A stretch of DNA of 64,000 nt from NCBI RefSeq assembly GCF_003345295.1, contig NZ_CP031056.1:1426001-1490000 (forward strand), given 5' to 3'. Made by a program: the position numbers and the translations under genes. Position 1 is the first letter of the stretch, and every line of letters starts with the position of its first letter. Shown in pieces: positions 28,313-38,390 of the stretch. The notes under the pieces were generated by a model. The model saw nothing but the letters and a program-made list of their open reading frames with translations, was not told where the DNA came from and did no database searches. The stretch is from Vibrio splendidus. GTDB lineage: Bacteria; Pseudomonadota; Gammaproteobacteria; Enterobacterales; Vibrionaceae.

Positions 28313-29188
28313 ATGGAATTTGATTTACTGAAGGCATTCTGCCAGTTGGCCAAATCGGGCAATTACCGTTTGGCGTCAGAACAGCTCTACATCACTCAAT
28401 CTACACTCACTAAAAAGATTCAACGACTTGAATCCAATATTGGGGCGTCTCTGTTTTCTCGTGGTAGGAATGGCGCAGAGCTAACGCATGCAGGCAAAAC
28501 GTTACTGGCAGAAGCCCAACGTTTGGTTCATTCAATGCAAACGTTTGAGCAGCTTTCAGGCTCTGTGGTGAACGGAACTCAGGGACATTTGAACATTGGC
28601 TTTGGTGTGTCCACTTATCATGAAGCGCCCAAGCTTATTGCCGCTTATAAACAGCAATATCCAGAGGTTCACGTCACCTTAAATGACACACCATCTAAGC
28701 AACAGACGGATGAGTTATTGAGCCATGAACTCGATATCAGCTTCAATCGAATACCCGACTCCACGGATTTAAAGAGCCTAACCCTATTCAATGATTCCCT
28801 TGTAATAGCAGTACACAAAGATCTTCTCAAGCAAGCGCCGAGCAAAGATCAGATTACCTCTGAGTTAGCGAAATGGCCTTATCTAAAGCTCGGCCAACAT
28901 CGTGGCCCCGGACTAGACAAGCAGATCCAACAATATTGCCTCGCCAATAAAATCGACCTATCCAAGGCACAAGAAGCCGATGATATTCTCACCCTACTTG
29001 CCTTGGTTTCTGCCAATATCGGTTTCACCATTGTACCCAGCAGTGCGCAGTTCATTAGCAATACCGATGTGGAATTCATTACTTTAGAAGGTGAATACGC
29101 CACTTGGCCTGTCGGGTTGATATGGAATGGGAAGAGTGAAAATCCACTCCGAGATCGATTTGTGGTGTTTGTTGTCGCACAGAGATAA
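28313..29188 (+). CDS. LysR-family regulator
   Basis: 291 residues: N-terminal winged helix (LLKAFCQLAKSGNYRLASEQLYI, then QSTLTKKIQRLE) and a C-terminal effector domain from about residue 90. It lies divergent from the amidase gene and is probably its regulator. AT-rich sequence between the two holds no operator I can define. Confidence 0.85.
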   Translation: MEFDLLKAFCQLAKSGNYRLASEQLYITQSTLTKKIQRLESNIGASLFSRGRNGAELTHAGKTLLAEAQRLVHSMQTFEQLSGSVVNGTQGHLNIGFGVSTYHEAPKLIAAYKQQYPEVHVTLNDTPSKQQTDELLSHELDISFNRIPDSTDLKSLTLFNDSLVIAVHKDLLKQAPSKDQITSELAKWPYLKLGQHRGPGLDKQIQQYCLANKIDLSKAQEADDILTLLALVSANIGFTIVPSSAQFISNTDVEFITLEGEYATWPVGLIWNGKSENPLRDRFVVFVVAQR

Positions 29189-29244
29189 CAACAAAGAAAA
29201 AATGAGATAAAAAGTCAGTGAATAAGCCAGGCTTAATGGCACAA

Positions 29245-29272
29245 AAAAGGCTCACTAGATAGTGAGCCTTTT
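29245..29272. terminator. Bidirectional terminator
   Basis: A perfect 13-bp stem AAAAGGCTCACTA / TAGTGAGCCTTTT (very tight loop) has A and T flanks on both sides. It can serve the LysR gene (plus) and the S4-domain gene (minus). Confidence 0.9.
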
Positions 29273-29368
29273 GATATCTGCTTAACGCAAAACCGACGTT
29301 TAACGTTGCTTGTTTTTTAAACAAATGGTTGAAAAAATAGCTTTAGAGCAGCCGTTTAGATCTGTAGT

Positions 29369-29947
29369 TTAGAAGAATTCAATCGAGTTACGGCCGCTTT
29401 TGTCATCACGTTGTGGCTTAGGCGTATCCGCTTTCTTTTTCGCTTTGTTATCTTTCTTCTTCTCTTTTTTCTCTTTCTTCGGCTCAGCCTTCGCACTCAG
29501 CATTTCTGCCATGCTTTTCTTAGACTCTTTCTTTTTTGAGTCCTTACTTGGCTGGTCTTTTTTAGCTTGCGATTTTTTAGACTGACCTTTCTTCGCCTTG
29601 TTGTCTTTTTTAGGCGCATCTTTCTTTTTCGTTTTTTCTGATTCTTCTTGTACTGGCTGATCACACACCACTACATAGTATTCTTGGTTGAATTCAAAGA
29701 AGTCGCCATCGTACATTTTACGACGTTTACGAGTTTCTAATTCACCATTTACCGCAACATAACCTTCAGAAATGATGTGCTTAGCTTCACCGCCACCACT
29801 CACGAGGTTAGCAATTTTAAACACTTTGTAGAGTTCGATTGGCTGACTAGAAACATCAATACCAATTGCTTCAATCTCAATCTCTTCGCCTTCTTCTCCA
29901 AGCTCTTGGCCTTCGTAGTCAGCGTCTTCGTAATGTTCTTGGTCCAT
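29369..29947 (-). CDS. S4-domain RNA-binding protein with long lysine-rich tail
   Basis: 192 residues in three parts: an acidic N-terminus (residues 1-28), an S4 RNA-binding domain (about 35-92, with LVSGGGEAKHIISEGYVAVNG and TRKRRKMYDGD) of the YbcJ/YaaA type, and a lysine-rich low-complexity tail of about 90 residues made of KKD, KKE and SKK runs. The compact YbcJ protein has only the S4 domain of about 70 residues, so the charged extensions are unusual. A role at ribosomes or other structured RNA is likely; the exact target is unknown. Confidence 0.8.
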   Translation of the reverse strand: MDQEHYEDADYEGQELGEEGEEIEIEAIGIDVSSQPIELYKVFKIANLVSGGGEAKHIISEGYVAVNGELETRKRRKMYDGDFFEFNQEYYVVVCDQPVQEESEKTKKKDAPKKDNKAKKGQSKKSQAKKDQPSKDSKKKESKKSMAEMLSAKAEPKKEKKEKKKDNKAKKKADTPKPQRDDKSGRNSIEFF

Positions 29948-30063
29948 GGTGACCTCTACCTAAATATGTACTTCTGGAATATTGGGCGCAGTGTAATCTT
30001 AAAACAACTAAATGACCATGTTGAATTCACCGAGCACTCGTTTGTTCTCGTTACGCACCCACT

Positions 30064-31716
30064 TTACACCGCACCACCAACATTCGAAAGACTCACAAGT
30101 TGCTTGGTGTACTCATGCTGTGGATTGCCAAACAAAGTTTCCGTGTCGCCCTTCTCTATCACCTCTCCAGCTTTCATCACAATGGTGTAGTGACATAGAG
30201 ACTTCACCACGTTGAGGTCATGGCTAATAAATAGGTAAGTCAGGCCATACTTTTCTTGTAATGACTTCAGTAAGTCTAGGACTTGCGCTTGTACCGTTCT
30301 GTCGAGTGACGATGTTGGCTCATCCAACAATATAAACTCTGGTTTAAGAATCAAAGCACGTGCAATCGCGATACGTTGCCTCTGCCCGCCAGAAAATTCG
30401 TTGGGGTAACGGTGACGAGTTTCAGGATCGAGGTCGACCTCTTTCATTACGTCACGGATGCGTTGATCGAGTTCATGCTCATCCAATTGTTGATGCACTA
30501 ACAAACCCTCACCAATCACCTGAGCCACTGACATTCTTGGGTTTAACGCCGAGAATGGGTCTTGAAATACCACTTGCATACGGCTTCGAAACGGTAGCAT
30601 CTGCTGGCGGTTTAAGCCTTGAATTTGTTCGTCAGCGTAGGTAATCGAGCCTTCACTTTCAACCAATTTGAGGATTGCCATACCGGTTGTCGATTTACCA
30701 GAACCACTTTCTCCAACTAAACCGATTGAGTGCCCTTTCTTCAAAGTGAACTCCATGTCAGTTACGGCTTTGACATGAGAAATGGTTCGCTTGAATAAAC
30801 CGCCCGTAATCGGGAACCAAACACGAAGTTGGTCCACATCAAGCAAAGGCTTACTGTCAGGAGAAACAGGTACTGGTAACCCTTTAGGATCAGAGTTAAT
30901 AAGTTTTTGAGTATAAGGGTGCGCAGGCGTGTTGAAGAGTGTTTTACAGTCATTACTTTCAACTAAGCGGCCATCTTTCATTACCGCTACTCTGTCAGCA
31001 ATTTTACGAACAATACTCAAATCATGGGTGATAAAAAGCATCGCCATACCCAGTTCTTGTTGAAGATCCTTTAGAAGATCAAGGATTTGCGCTTGCACCG
31101 ACACGTCCAACGCAGTTGTAGGTTCATCTGCGATAAGTAGCTCTGGTTCGTTGATTAATGCCATCGCGATCATTACACGTTGACGTTCACCACCCGATAA
31201 TTCATGAGGGTAAGCCGATATTTTTTGTTCCGGGTAACGAATCCCAACCTTTGATAGCCATTCTATAGCCAAGGCTTGCGCTTTGTTGGTTCGCATCCCT
31301 CGGTGAATAGATAGAGTTTCAACCAGTTGCTTACCGACTCGATGAAGCGGATTCAATGAAACCATAGGCTCTTGGAAGATCATACCAATGCGGCCACCAC
31401 GAATCCCGCGCAGCTGTCTTTCAGAGCAACTCAGGATATCGGTACCAGAGAAGTTAATCTTACCGTTTAAGTAGTGCGATGAGCCTTTAGGCAGCAGTTT
31501 TAAAATCGAGTTGGCTGTAACAGATTTACCTGAACCACTCTCGCCCACCAGCGCCAATGTCTCACCTTTGTATATTTCTAAAGAGACATCTTGCGTCACT
31601 TGCTCTATCGAATCTTTTCGCCCAAAACCGACTGATAATTTATCTATGGTCAGAACTGGAGATGCATTAGCAGCCTCTACCGTTGCCCCTGAAGTAGGAA
31701 CTGTATTTGAAGTCAT
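30064..31716 (-). CDS. yejF: Peptide ABC transporter, duplicated ATP-binding protein
   Basis: 550 residues with two complete ATPase domains in one chain. Each has Walker A (GESGSGKS) and a signature motif (LSGGERQR, FSGGQRQR). This doubled arrangement is typical of YejF, which powers the YejABEF importer of peptides and microcin C-like compounds. It is the last gene of the yej operon, 9 bases after yejE. Confidence 0.95.
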   Translation of the reverse strand: MTSNTVPTSGATVEAANASPVLTIDKLSVGFGRKDSIEQVTQDVSLEIYKGETLALVGESGSGKSVTANSILKLLPKGSSHYLNGKINFSGTDILSCSERQLRGIRGGRIGMIFQEPMVSLNPLHRVGKQLVETLSIHRGMRTNKAQALAIEWLSKVGIRYPEQKISAYPHELSGGERQRVMIAMALINEPELLIADEPTTALDVSVQAQILDLLKDLQQELGMAMLFITHDLSIVRKIADRVAVMKDGRLVESNDCKTLFNTPAHPYTQKLINSDPKGLPVPVSPDSKPLLDVDQLRVWFPITGGLFKRTISHVKAVTDMEFTLKKGHSIGLVGESGSGKSTTGMAILKLVESEGSITYADEQIQGLNRQQMLPFRSRMQVVFQDPFSALNPRMSVAQVIGEGLLVHQQLDEHELDQRIRDVMKEVDLDPETRHRYPNEFSGGQRQRIAIARALILKPEFILLDEPTSSLDRTVQAQVLDLLKSLQEKYGLTYLFISHDLNVVKSLCHYTIVMKAGEVIEKGDTETLFGNPQHEYTKQLVSLSNVGGAV

Positions 31717-31725
31717 AACTTATCC

Positions 31726-32748
31726 TTACTTCTGTTGATGTGGATCGAAGGCATCACGTACTGCTTCACCAACGAAGACAAGTAACGTAAGCATCAACGA
31801 AAGTACGACAAAGGCAGAAATACCAAGCCAAGGCGCTTGTAAGTTAGCTTTACCTTGTGCCAAGAGCTCACCTAGTGAAGGTGAACCCGCAGGAAGACCA
31901 AAGCCCAAGAAATCTAATGAGGTTAACGTGGTGACCGACCCAGAAAGGATAAATGGCATCATGGTGAGTGATGCGACCATCGCGTTGGGTAACATATGGC
32001 GAAGCATAATACGCTTATCATCAACACCCATCGCTTGCGCGGCGCGCACATAATCGAAATTACGGCAGCGCAAGAACTCGGCCCGAACAATCCCCACAAG
32101 ACTCATCCAACTGAAGAGAACCATAATACCCAACAACCACCAGAAATTAGGCTCGATAAAGCTAGAGAGGATAATCAGCAAGAACAAAGTCGGCATGCCA
32201 GACCAGACTTCGATAAAACGCTGCCCGAGCAAATCGATCCAACCACCGTAATAGCCTTGTGTCGCGCCAACCACTACACCGACAACACTCGATACAATCG
32301 TCAGAATAAAACCAAATAACACGGAAATACGGAACCCATAAATAATGCGAGCTAACACATCTCGCCCTTTATCATCGGTTCCTAACCAGTTAACGGAATC
32401 AGGTTCCGAAGGCACAGCGCCAGAAATATCGAAGTTTATCGTGTCGTAGCTAAACGGAATGATTGGCCACACGATGTAACCGCTGTCTTCAATGAGTTCG
32501 ATAACATATGGGTCTTTATAGTCGGCTTCGGTTTCAAACTCGCCACCAAATTCGGTCTCGGCATACTCATTGATAACAGGCACAAACCACTGATTATCAT
32601 AAGAAACCAAGAGTGGCTTGTCGTTGGCGATAATCTCAGCGAACAGGCTCAATCCAAACAAGATGGTAAATATCCAAAGGGAAATAAAACCACGCTTGTT
32701 TGCTTTAAAACGTAACCAACGAGCTTCAGCTAAAGGGTTGTTAAACAT
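31726..32748 (-). CDS. yejE: Peptide ABC transporter permease
   Basis: 340 residues with six membrane helices and a long periplasmic insertion after helix 1 (about residues 35-130), as in YejE. The permease coupling loop is seen around RAAQAMGVDDKRIMLRHMLPNA. WLGTDDKGRDVLARIIYG is the family's typical entry into the permease core. Confidence 0.95.
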   Translation of the reverse strand: MFNNPLAEARWLRFKANKRGFISLWIFTILFGLSLFAEIIANDKPLLVSYDNQWFVPVINEYAETEFGGEFETEADYKDPYVIELIEDSGYIVWPIIPFSYDTINFDISGAVPSEPDSVNWLGTDDKGRDVLARIIYGFRISVLFGFILTIVSSVVGVVVGATQGYYGGWIDLLGQRFIEVWSGMPTLFLLIILSSFIEPNFWWLLGIMVLFSWMSLVGIVRAEFLRCRNFDYVRAAQAMGVDDKRIMLRHMLPNAMVASLTMMPFILSGSVTTLTSLDFLGFGLPAGSPSLGELLAQGKANLQAPWLGISAFVVLSLMLTLLVFVGEAVRDAFDPHQQK

Positions 32749-32779
32749 TTATTATCAATACCTTGTTATTCATTCGCCA

Positions 32780-33868
32780 TTAACGCGCTTCAAAATCAAT
32801 TCGAGGATCAACCCAGGTGTAAGTCAGGTCAGAGATAATGCTCAACACCAAGCCAAGCAAGGTCATGATATAGAGAGAGCTGAACACCACTGGGTAATCT
32901 CGTTGAATGGTCGACTCAAAACCAAGCAGACCGATGCCTTCGAGTGAAAACATCACTTCAATCAACATAGAACCCGTGAAGAAAATACTAATAAATGCGC
33001 TTGGGAAACCCGCAATAATGATCAGCATGGCGTTACGGAAAACGTGCTTGTAGAGAATACTGCTCTCGTCCAAGCCTTTCGCTCGCGCCGTCACCACATA
33101 TTGCTTATTGATTTCATCAAGGAAGGAGTTTTTGGTCAGCATGCTCAGTGTTGCAAAGCCACCGATGACCATAGCAAAAATAGGCAAAGCTAAGTGCCAG
33201 AAGTAGTCGCCAATTTGCTGATACCAATTAAGCTGATCAAAGTTACTCGACACCAAACCTCGCAATGGGAACCAACTGAAGTAGTTACCACTCGCGAACA
33301 AAATAATCAGGATAATCGCAAACAAAAAGCCCGGAACGGCGTAGCCGACAATCACGACCGCGCTCGACCAAATATCGAAACGAGAACCGTGATGTATCGC
33401 CTTCATGATGCCTAAAGGTATCGAAATCACGTAGATGATTAAGGTACTCCATAACCCTAAGGAGATGGAGACAGGCAGTCGCTCGATGATTAAATCAATA
33501 ACGTTACCGCCCTTGAACAGGCTTTCGCCAAAGTTAAAGGTTGCGTAGTTTTTCAACATGTCGAAGTAGCGAACGTGAATCGGCTTATCAAAACCGAACT
33601 GCTTTTTGATCTCTTCAACCACTTCAGGATCAAGCCCACGAGAGCCTTTATAGCCACTGGCAGATGCTTGGTCACTTTCGCTTAAATCAACTTCTTGTCC
33701 ACCACCAGAAAAGCGCTCCATGATTCCAGAGTTATGCCCTTCTAACTGAGCAACGGCTTGTTCTACCGGACCTCCTGGGGCAATCTGGATAATGAAAAAG
33801 TTGATGGTGATGATCGCCCACAGCGTGGGAATCACCAACAGTAAACGCCGAAATATATACGCGGCCAT
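32780..33868 (-). CDS. yejB: Peptide ABC transporter permease
   Basis: 362 residues. The N-terminal helix (RRLLLVIPTLWAIITINFF) and the coupling loop around TARAKGLDESSILYKHVFRNAM are typical of oligopeptide permeases, and the long insertion between helix 1 and the core matches YejB. It begins 12 bases after yejA. Confidence 0.95.
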   Translation of the reverse strand: MAAYIFRRLLLVIPTLWAIITINFFIIQIAPGGPVEQAVAQLEGHNSGIMERFSGGGQEVDLSESDQASASGYKGSRGLDPEVVEEIKKQFGFDKPIHVRYFDMLKNYATFNFGESLFKGGNVIDLIIERLPVSISLGLWSTLIIYVISIPLGIMKAIHHGSRFDIWSSAVVIVGYAVPGFLFAIILIILFASGNYFSWFPLRGLVSSNFDQLNWYQQIGDYFWHLALPIFAMVIGGFATLSMLTKNSFLDEINKQYVVTARAKGLDESSILYKHVFRNAMLIIIAGFPSAFISIFFTGSMLIEVMFSLEGIGLLGFESTIQRDYPVVFSSLYIMTLLGLVLSIISDLTYTWVDPRIDFEAR

Positions 33869-33880
33869 GCTAACTAACTC

Positions 33881-35776
33881 CTAGCGACGTTTTTCAGGAA
33901 GCAATGCCGCCTTCTCTTCTGAAATCCACCATGTATCGATACCTAAATCGTATTTAGGCAATACATCTGGACGCTCAAACTTGTCCCACATCGCGACGCG
34001 ATATTCACCAACGTGCCATTGAGGGATGTTATAGAAATTCCACTGCAATACACGGTCTAGCGAACGACCTAGTGTAAGAAGCTTTTCAGGATGCTGTTGG
34101 TTACGCGCAATTTCTTCTGTTAACGCGTCAACCACCGGATCCATTACACCTGCAGTATTGTAAGTAGAATCAATGTAATTAGAGTTCCAAACAATCATTA
34201 AGTTCGGGCTAGGATAAGGGTTTGCAGAAAACGATGAAGACACCATATCGAAATCGCGGTCACGTAAGCGCTTGATATACTGAGTGGTATCGATGGTACG
34301 GATCTTCATCTCGATACCCATGCGCTTCAAGTTCTTTTGAACAGGTGTTGCGATACGTTCTGTGGTTGGGCTGTAAATCAGCAACTCAAATGACATCGGC
34401 TTGCCAGTCTTTTCGTTGGTCATTACTTTGTCTTTCAATACCCAGCCCGCTTCTTTCAGCAGTTTGAACGCAGTACGCATTTGGCTACGAATACGGCCGC
34501 TGCCATCGGTTACTGATGGCTGGAATTCTTCAGTGAAAACTCTCGGTGGAATTTGATCTTTGTACTGAGACAGCAATTCAACTTCAGCTTCGCTTGGTAA
34601 GCCTTTCGCTTCATAGTCGGTGTTTTGGAAGTAACTACGAGTCCGTTTGTACTGACCATAGAACATATTCTTGTTCATCCACTCAAAGTCCATCGCATAA
34701 GTTAACGCTTCACGCACTTTAGGATCAGAGAACACAGGAGATTGAATATTGAAGACAAAACCTTGAGTCGTTTCAGGCTTCTCATGGTTGATCTCTTCTT
34801 TGATGATGTAGCCTTTATCAAAGTTCGCGCCCGTGTATGAATTGGCCCAGAACTTAGCCGAGTTCTCGGTTCGAAGATCGAACTCCCCTGCTTTGAAGGC
34901 TTCCAGCATTACGGTGTCATCGCGATAGTAATCGTACTGCACTTGCTTGAAGTTATTGCGACCAACGTTAACCGGTAGGTCGGCAGCCCAGTAATTTTCA
35001 TCTAAACCGTATGTAACGCTTTGACCAGATTTGTAGCCAATGATCTTATAGGGACCACTGCCTACTGGTGGCTCACTTAGAGGTTCAGACAGCTTTCTGT
35101 CTTTCCAGAAATGCTTTGGCAACACACGAGTGCTTTGCGCAAAACTAAACAGCTTCTCGCGATTTGGCTTGTTCATCTCAATACGAACAACCAAATCAGA
35201 GACAGCCGTTACTGACTCGATTTCTTTGTAATACACACGATATTGAGGCACACCTTCTTTCGAAAACTTGTCAAAGGTGAAAGCAACATCGTGAGCAGTG
35301 ATTGGTTTACCATCTTGGAATTTAGCATTTGGGTTGATGTCGATTTCCATCCAAGTGAAATCACTGGCGTAGCGAATCCTTGAAGCGATCAATGGATAAT
35401 ACGCATCAATCTCGTCGCTCGGAGAAAACATCAAGGTATCGTAAATCTCCCCCGTATAGCTGGCAGCAACGCCGCGGGAACCGAATCGATTAAAGCTATC
35501 GTAGGTACCAATGCTGCCATAAGTCACTTTGCCCTGCTTTGGCGCATCAGGATTAACGTAATCGAAGTGAGTGAAGTCGACAGGATATTTTGCTTCACCA
35601 AAACCAACCAGTTGCGTGGTTTCAATAACGGTGACAGTAGGAGTTGATTCGGTATCAGAGGCGTAAGTAATGGAGGGTTGTAAAGCAATAAGCGGCAGCA
35701 TAACTGCACATGACTTCAAATTAGACCTGAAAAACTGAGTGCGCTGCGAGGCTTTGCTTCGGAAATCTGTTCCCAT
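33881..35776 (-). CDS. yejA: Periplasmic peptide-binding protein of the Yej system
   Basis: 631 residues. A long N-region, rather than a short leader, precedes the hydrophobic export segment (SCAVMLPLIALQPSITYAS, residues 27-45). The mature part is a family 5 solute-binding protein (FTHFDYVNPDAPKQGKV near the start, then VAFTFDKF and REALTYAMDFEW). GGGAGAG lies six bases before the ATG at 35776; a later start at about residue 26 would give a normal signal peptide. First gene of yejABEF. Confidence 0.95.
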   Translation of the reverse strand: MGTDFRSKASQRTQFFRSNLKSCAVMLPLIALQPSITYASDTESTPTVTVIETTQLVGFGEAKYPVDFTHFDYVNPDAPKQGKVTYGSIGTYDSFNRFGSRGVAASYTGEIYDTLMFSPSDEIDAYYPLIASRIRYASDFTWMEIDINPNAKFQDGKPITAHDVAFTFDKFSKEGVPQYRVYYKEIESVTAVSDLVVRIEMNKPNREKLFSFAQSTRVLPKHFWKDRKLSEPLSEPPVGSGPYKIIGYKSGQSVTYGLDENYWAADLPVNVGRNNFKQVQYDYYRDDTVMLEAFKAGEFDLRTENSAKFWANSYTGANFDKGYIIKEEINHEKPETTQGFVFNIQSPVFSDPKVREALTYAMDFEWMNKNMFYGQYKRTRSYFQNTDYEAKGLPSEAEVELLSQYKDQIPPRVFTEEFQPSVTDGSGRIRSQMRTAFKLLKEAGWVLKDKVMTNEKTGKPMSFELLIYSPTTERIATPVQKNLKRMGIEMKIRTIDTTQYIKRLRDRDFDMVSSSFSANPYPSPNLMIVWNSNYIDSTYNTAGVMDPVVDALTEEIARNQQHPEKLLTLGRSLDRVLQWNFYNIPQWHVGEYRVAMWDKFERPDVLPKYDLGIDTWWISEEKAALLPEKRR

Positions 35777-36117
35777 TTGACTCTCCCTTCAAATGTTATG
35801 AATTCGATATTCAACTTGATTAACCGGCTTTGAATGCACACCGTTAAAACAAGTATAGGTTCAAATCTAACATCATGTAATAACTAATAAAACCATCAGC
35901 ACCCTAACTCTTACCGTTTATTTACAATTAACTCGTCACTACTCGAATTTATTTGATGACGCAGACTAAAACTGCATCACAATAGTCTCACTAACGTAAA
36001 TGACAGAAGCGTCGCTGACTTTGATTGGCCTAATTAATCAAACTTAACCCCCAAATAATCAACAAACTATACTTTACTGGAGTATCCTCGCTGCCTAGGT
36101 CTAAATGGAATGACACT
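35777..36117. other. Divergent intergenic region, yejA / phosphatase-like gene
   Basis: 341 bases between two divergently transcribed genes. It must hold both promoters, but no operator, repeat or hairpin stands out. Confidence 0.5.
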
Positions 36118-37170
36118 TTGAACAAACCAAACCACATAACATTCGCAACGTTCAACCTTTTGAACTACCTCGAACCACCGAATGCTTATTATGATTTCGA
36201 GAATATCTACAGCTTCGAAGAATGGCAGAAGAAGCAACATTGGATGGCGGAAGCGATTGGTTCAATAGATTGCGATGTGATTGGCTTCCAGGAGATATTT
36301 AGCCCGCAGTCTTTAGAGCAATTGATGAAGGAGCTTGGTTACCCGTACTTTGCTGTCGTCGATAGCGCACATGTTGAAGATGATTACCTATATACCTCGC
36401 CTGTCGTGGGTATCGCCTCTCGCTACCCGATTGAAAAAGTGCAGCCGGTTAAACCCGACTTAGAGTTGCTTTCAGCCTTCAATCTTAGTGACAGTTTTTC
36501 ATTCAACCGAACGCCAGTACACGCCACAATTACCTTACCCCATTTGGGCTCGACTGATTGTTATGTGGTGCACTTCAAATCTCAGCGACCTACCGAACCA
36601 AAAGGGCAAACTCCAGATAACGCTGATAGCTCTAAAGCCTCGGGCAAACACAAGCCGAAAAGTGACACGTTGACTAGACTTCACCAAGAGCAACTCGGTT
36701 CTTGGTTATCAAGTGTTCAGCGCGGCCTAGAAAGCCAGATGCTCCATCAATACATCACCAATCAGCGTTACCAAACCGATCAGCCTGTGGTGTTAATGGG
36801 TGACTTTAACAAACCACTGTTTCACGATGAGTTCAAAGGGCTACTAAGTTATTCAATAAACCGAGACGAAAACAGCAAGCATTGGCTTTCCCACTTTCGC
36901 TTGAAAGACAGCTGGGATCTCTATCATCAACTGCACGAAGAAGACTTACTAGAGCAACGCAAACCAACACACTATTATGGTGCCTCTGGTTCTGTACTGG
37001 ACTACATTTTGATGTCCAATGAGTTCGATTGTCAGAACTCATCAAGCTTGATGGAGATCTCTCGCTACACAGTGCTCGACCATCACCTCATCAATCCCAG
37101 CTTTGAACACGACCAATTCAGTACTGACCATGCCATCGTTGCTGTCACCGCTCATATCCGTGAAGCCTAG
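36118..37170 (+). CDS. Endonuclease/exonuclease/phosphatase-family protein
   Basis: 350 residues of the EEP (DNase I-like) fold. The metal and phosphate-binding motifs are visible: TFNLLNY, the catalytic glutamate in GFQEIF, VVHFKSQRP, MGDFNKP and the C-terminal SDYILMSN / STDHAIVAV with its histidine. Substrates in the family range from DNA to inositol phosphates; the choice cannot be read here. The start is a TTG, because the two nearby ATGs are out of frame. No signal peptide. Confidence 0.8.
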   Translation: MNKPNHITFATFNLLNYLEPPNAYYDFENIYSFEEWQKKQHWMAEAIGSIDCDVIGFQEIFSPQSLEQLMKELGYPYFAVVDSAHVEDDYLYTSPVVGIASRYPIEKVQPVKPDLELLSAFNLSDSFSFNRTPVHATITLPHLGSTDCYVVHFKSQRPTEPKGQTPDNADSSKASGKHKPKSDTLTRLHQEQLGSWLSSVQRGLESQMLHQYITNQRYQTDQPVVLMGDFNKPLFHDEFKGLLSYSINRDENSKHWLSHFRLKDSWDLYHQLHEEDLLEQRKPTHYYGASGSVLDYILMSNEFDCQNSSSLMEISRYTVLDHHLINPSFEHDQFSTDHAIVAVTAHIREA

Positions 37171-37259
37171 CTGCCCAATTGATATTCGCTTTAAACAGAA
37201 GTCTCACCCGCTCTCACTAAAGCAACTCTACTCTACGTAAGGCCTAACAAAACAGATAG

Positions 37260-37286
37260 AAAAAAGCCGCAGCTCAAAACTGCGGC
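37260..37286 (-). terminator. Terminator of the beta-barrel gene
   Basis: GCCGCAG / CTGCGGC 7-bp stem with a 7-base loop, followed on the minus strand by TTTTTT. It lies 79 bases after the stop of the outer-membrane gene and has no T-run on the plus strand. Confidence 0.9.
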
Positions 37287-37364
37287 TGTCCACTTTAGCT
37301 AAACGAGTTGAGCCAACCGACGCCCCATTTAGAAACCGATTTACCATTTAGCAAAGTGTGAAAC

Positions 37365-38000
37365 TTAGAAGTTGTAAGTTGCGCCAACATAAAATGAGTC
37401 CAATACAATGTCTCTTTCAACTTTTCTTTTTTGAGCAAACGCACCCTCGTAAGTTTCTATAGTAAAGGCATCAGCTTCGTAACCAAGTCTTAGGCTTAGC
37501 TTTGATAACTTTGGTGGTGTAAATTCAATGCCAACACCATAACGTACACCTGTACCTGTATCGTCGAAGTTAGAACTCGTCTGGCTTGAGCCGTCTGCGA
37601 ATTTCATATCTAAATCTACAGAAGATAAACCAATAATACCAAATGGACGTAAACCGTTATCAAATGTGTAACCAACGTTCGCTGCTACTGAAGCGATTTG
37701 AGGTGTCCACGTAAAGCCATCACTTTTGTCAGCACGGTTCTTTGCAACAACGTCGCCATAATCTGTGTATTGAAGCTCAAGTGATACGATTCGATTAAAC
37801 TTGTATCCTGCAATCAGGCGGTAAGAATTATCTTCGGCTTCAAAGGTCACTGGAGCTGTAGTTGATGAAACTAAACCACCATCATCAATACCAGAGCTAC
37901 CGATTGCGCCGCCTAGGTAGAAACCACTGTCTGCTGCTATTACATTGTTTGCTGCAAATGCTGACATCATCGCGATGCTGAAAATTAGTTTGTTGTTCAT
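37365..38000 (-). CDS. Outer-membrane beta-barrel protein (OmpA-like/OmpX-type)
   Basis: 211 residues with a signal peptide ending at IAA (residues 1-22). Alternating strands follow (FYLGGAIGSS, YRLIAGYKFN, SLELQYTDYGDVV), with a final strand VLDSFYVGATYNF ending in phenylalanine, as outer-membrane barrels do. About eight strands are expected. There is no C-terminal peptidoglycan-binding domain. It is probably surface-exposed; specific function is unknown. Confidence 0.85.
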   Translation of the reverse strand: MNNKLIFSIAMMSAFAANNVIAADSGFYLGGAIGSSGIDDGGLVSSTTAPVTFEAEDNSYRLIAGYKFNRIVSLELQYTDYGDVVAKNRADKSDGFTWTPQIASVAANVGYTFDNGLRPFGIIGLSSVDLDMKFADGSSQTSSNFDDTGTGVRYGVGIEFTPPKLSKLSLRLGYEADAFTIETYEGAFAQKRKVERDIVLDSFYVGATYNF

Positions 38001-38390
38001 TACTGATTGACCTTACTTATTGCAAATCAAGATTGTTACGCCTTCCACTGCTGCACAATCTTGTTAGAGTTATCCGACACCCCGTCGAATTGGCAAGCAG
38101 GTTAATCTCACAGAAAACAAAAAAATAAATAAAAATATAATCACTTTGTAATTTCAAACAACACAATCAGTTAAAACAAAATAAACATCTGAATAATAAG
38201 CAAATAAAAATCAATCCATTTCTAGACCAGACCTCCCCTTATTTTTCAAACTATCCGATTTTTATATTTTATTGGTAAGGACTTACGAAGGCTTACTTTC
38301 AACAGTGACGTTATTTTGCATAATCCGCGCGCTTTATCTGCTATCCCAACCCACTCCTCCACAATGAAGAATGAGAAAGATCGAAAAACA
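38001..38390. other. Divergent intergenic region, beta-barrel / winged-helix gene
   Basis: 390 bases, very AT-rich around 38100-38220. It holds the promoter of the barrel gene and the upstream region of the winged-helix gene. No hairpin or recognised operator was found. Confidence 0.5.

Noticed and set aside
31996..32319. 107-codon plus-strand frame inside yejE
   Set aside because: Antisense to a conserved permease; the product is low-complexity Asn/Gln/His-rich sequence, typical of a shadow frame.
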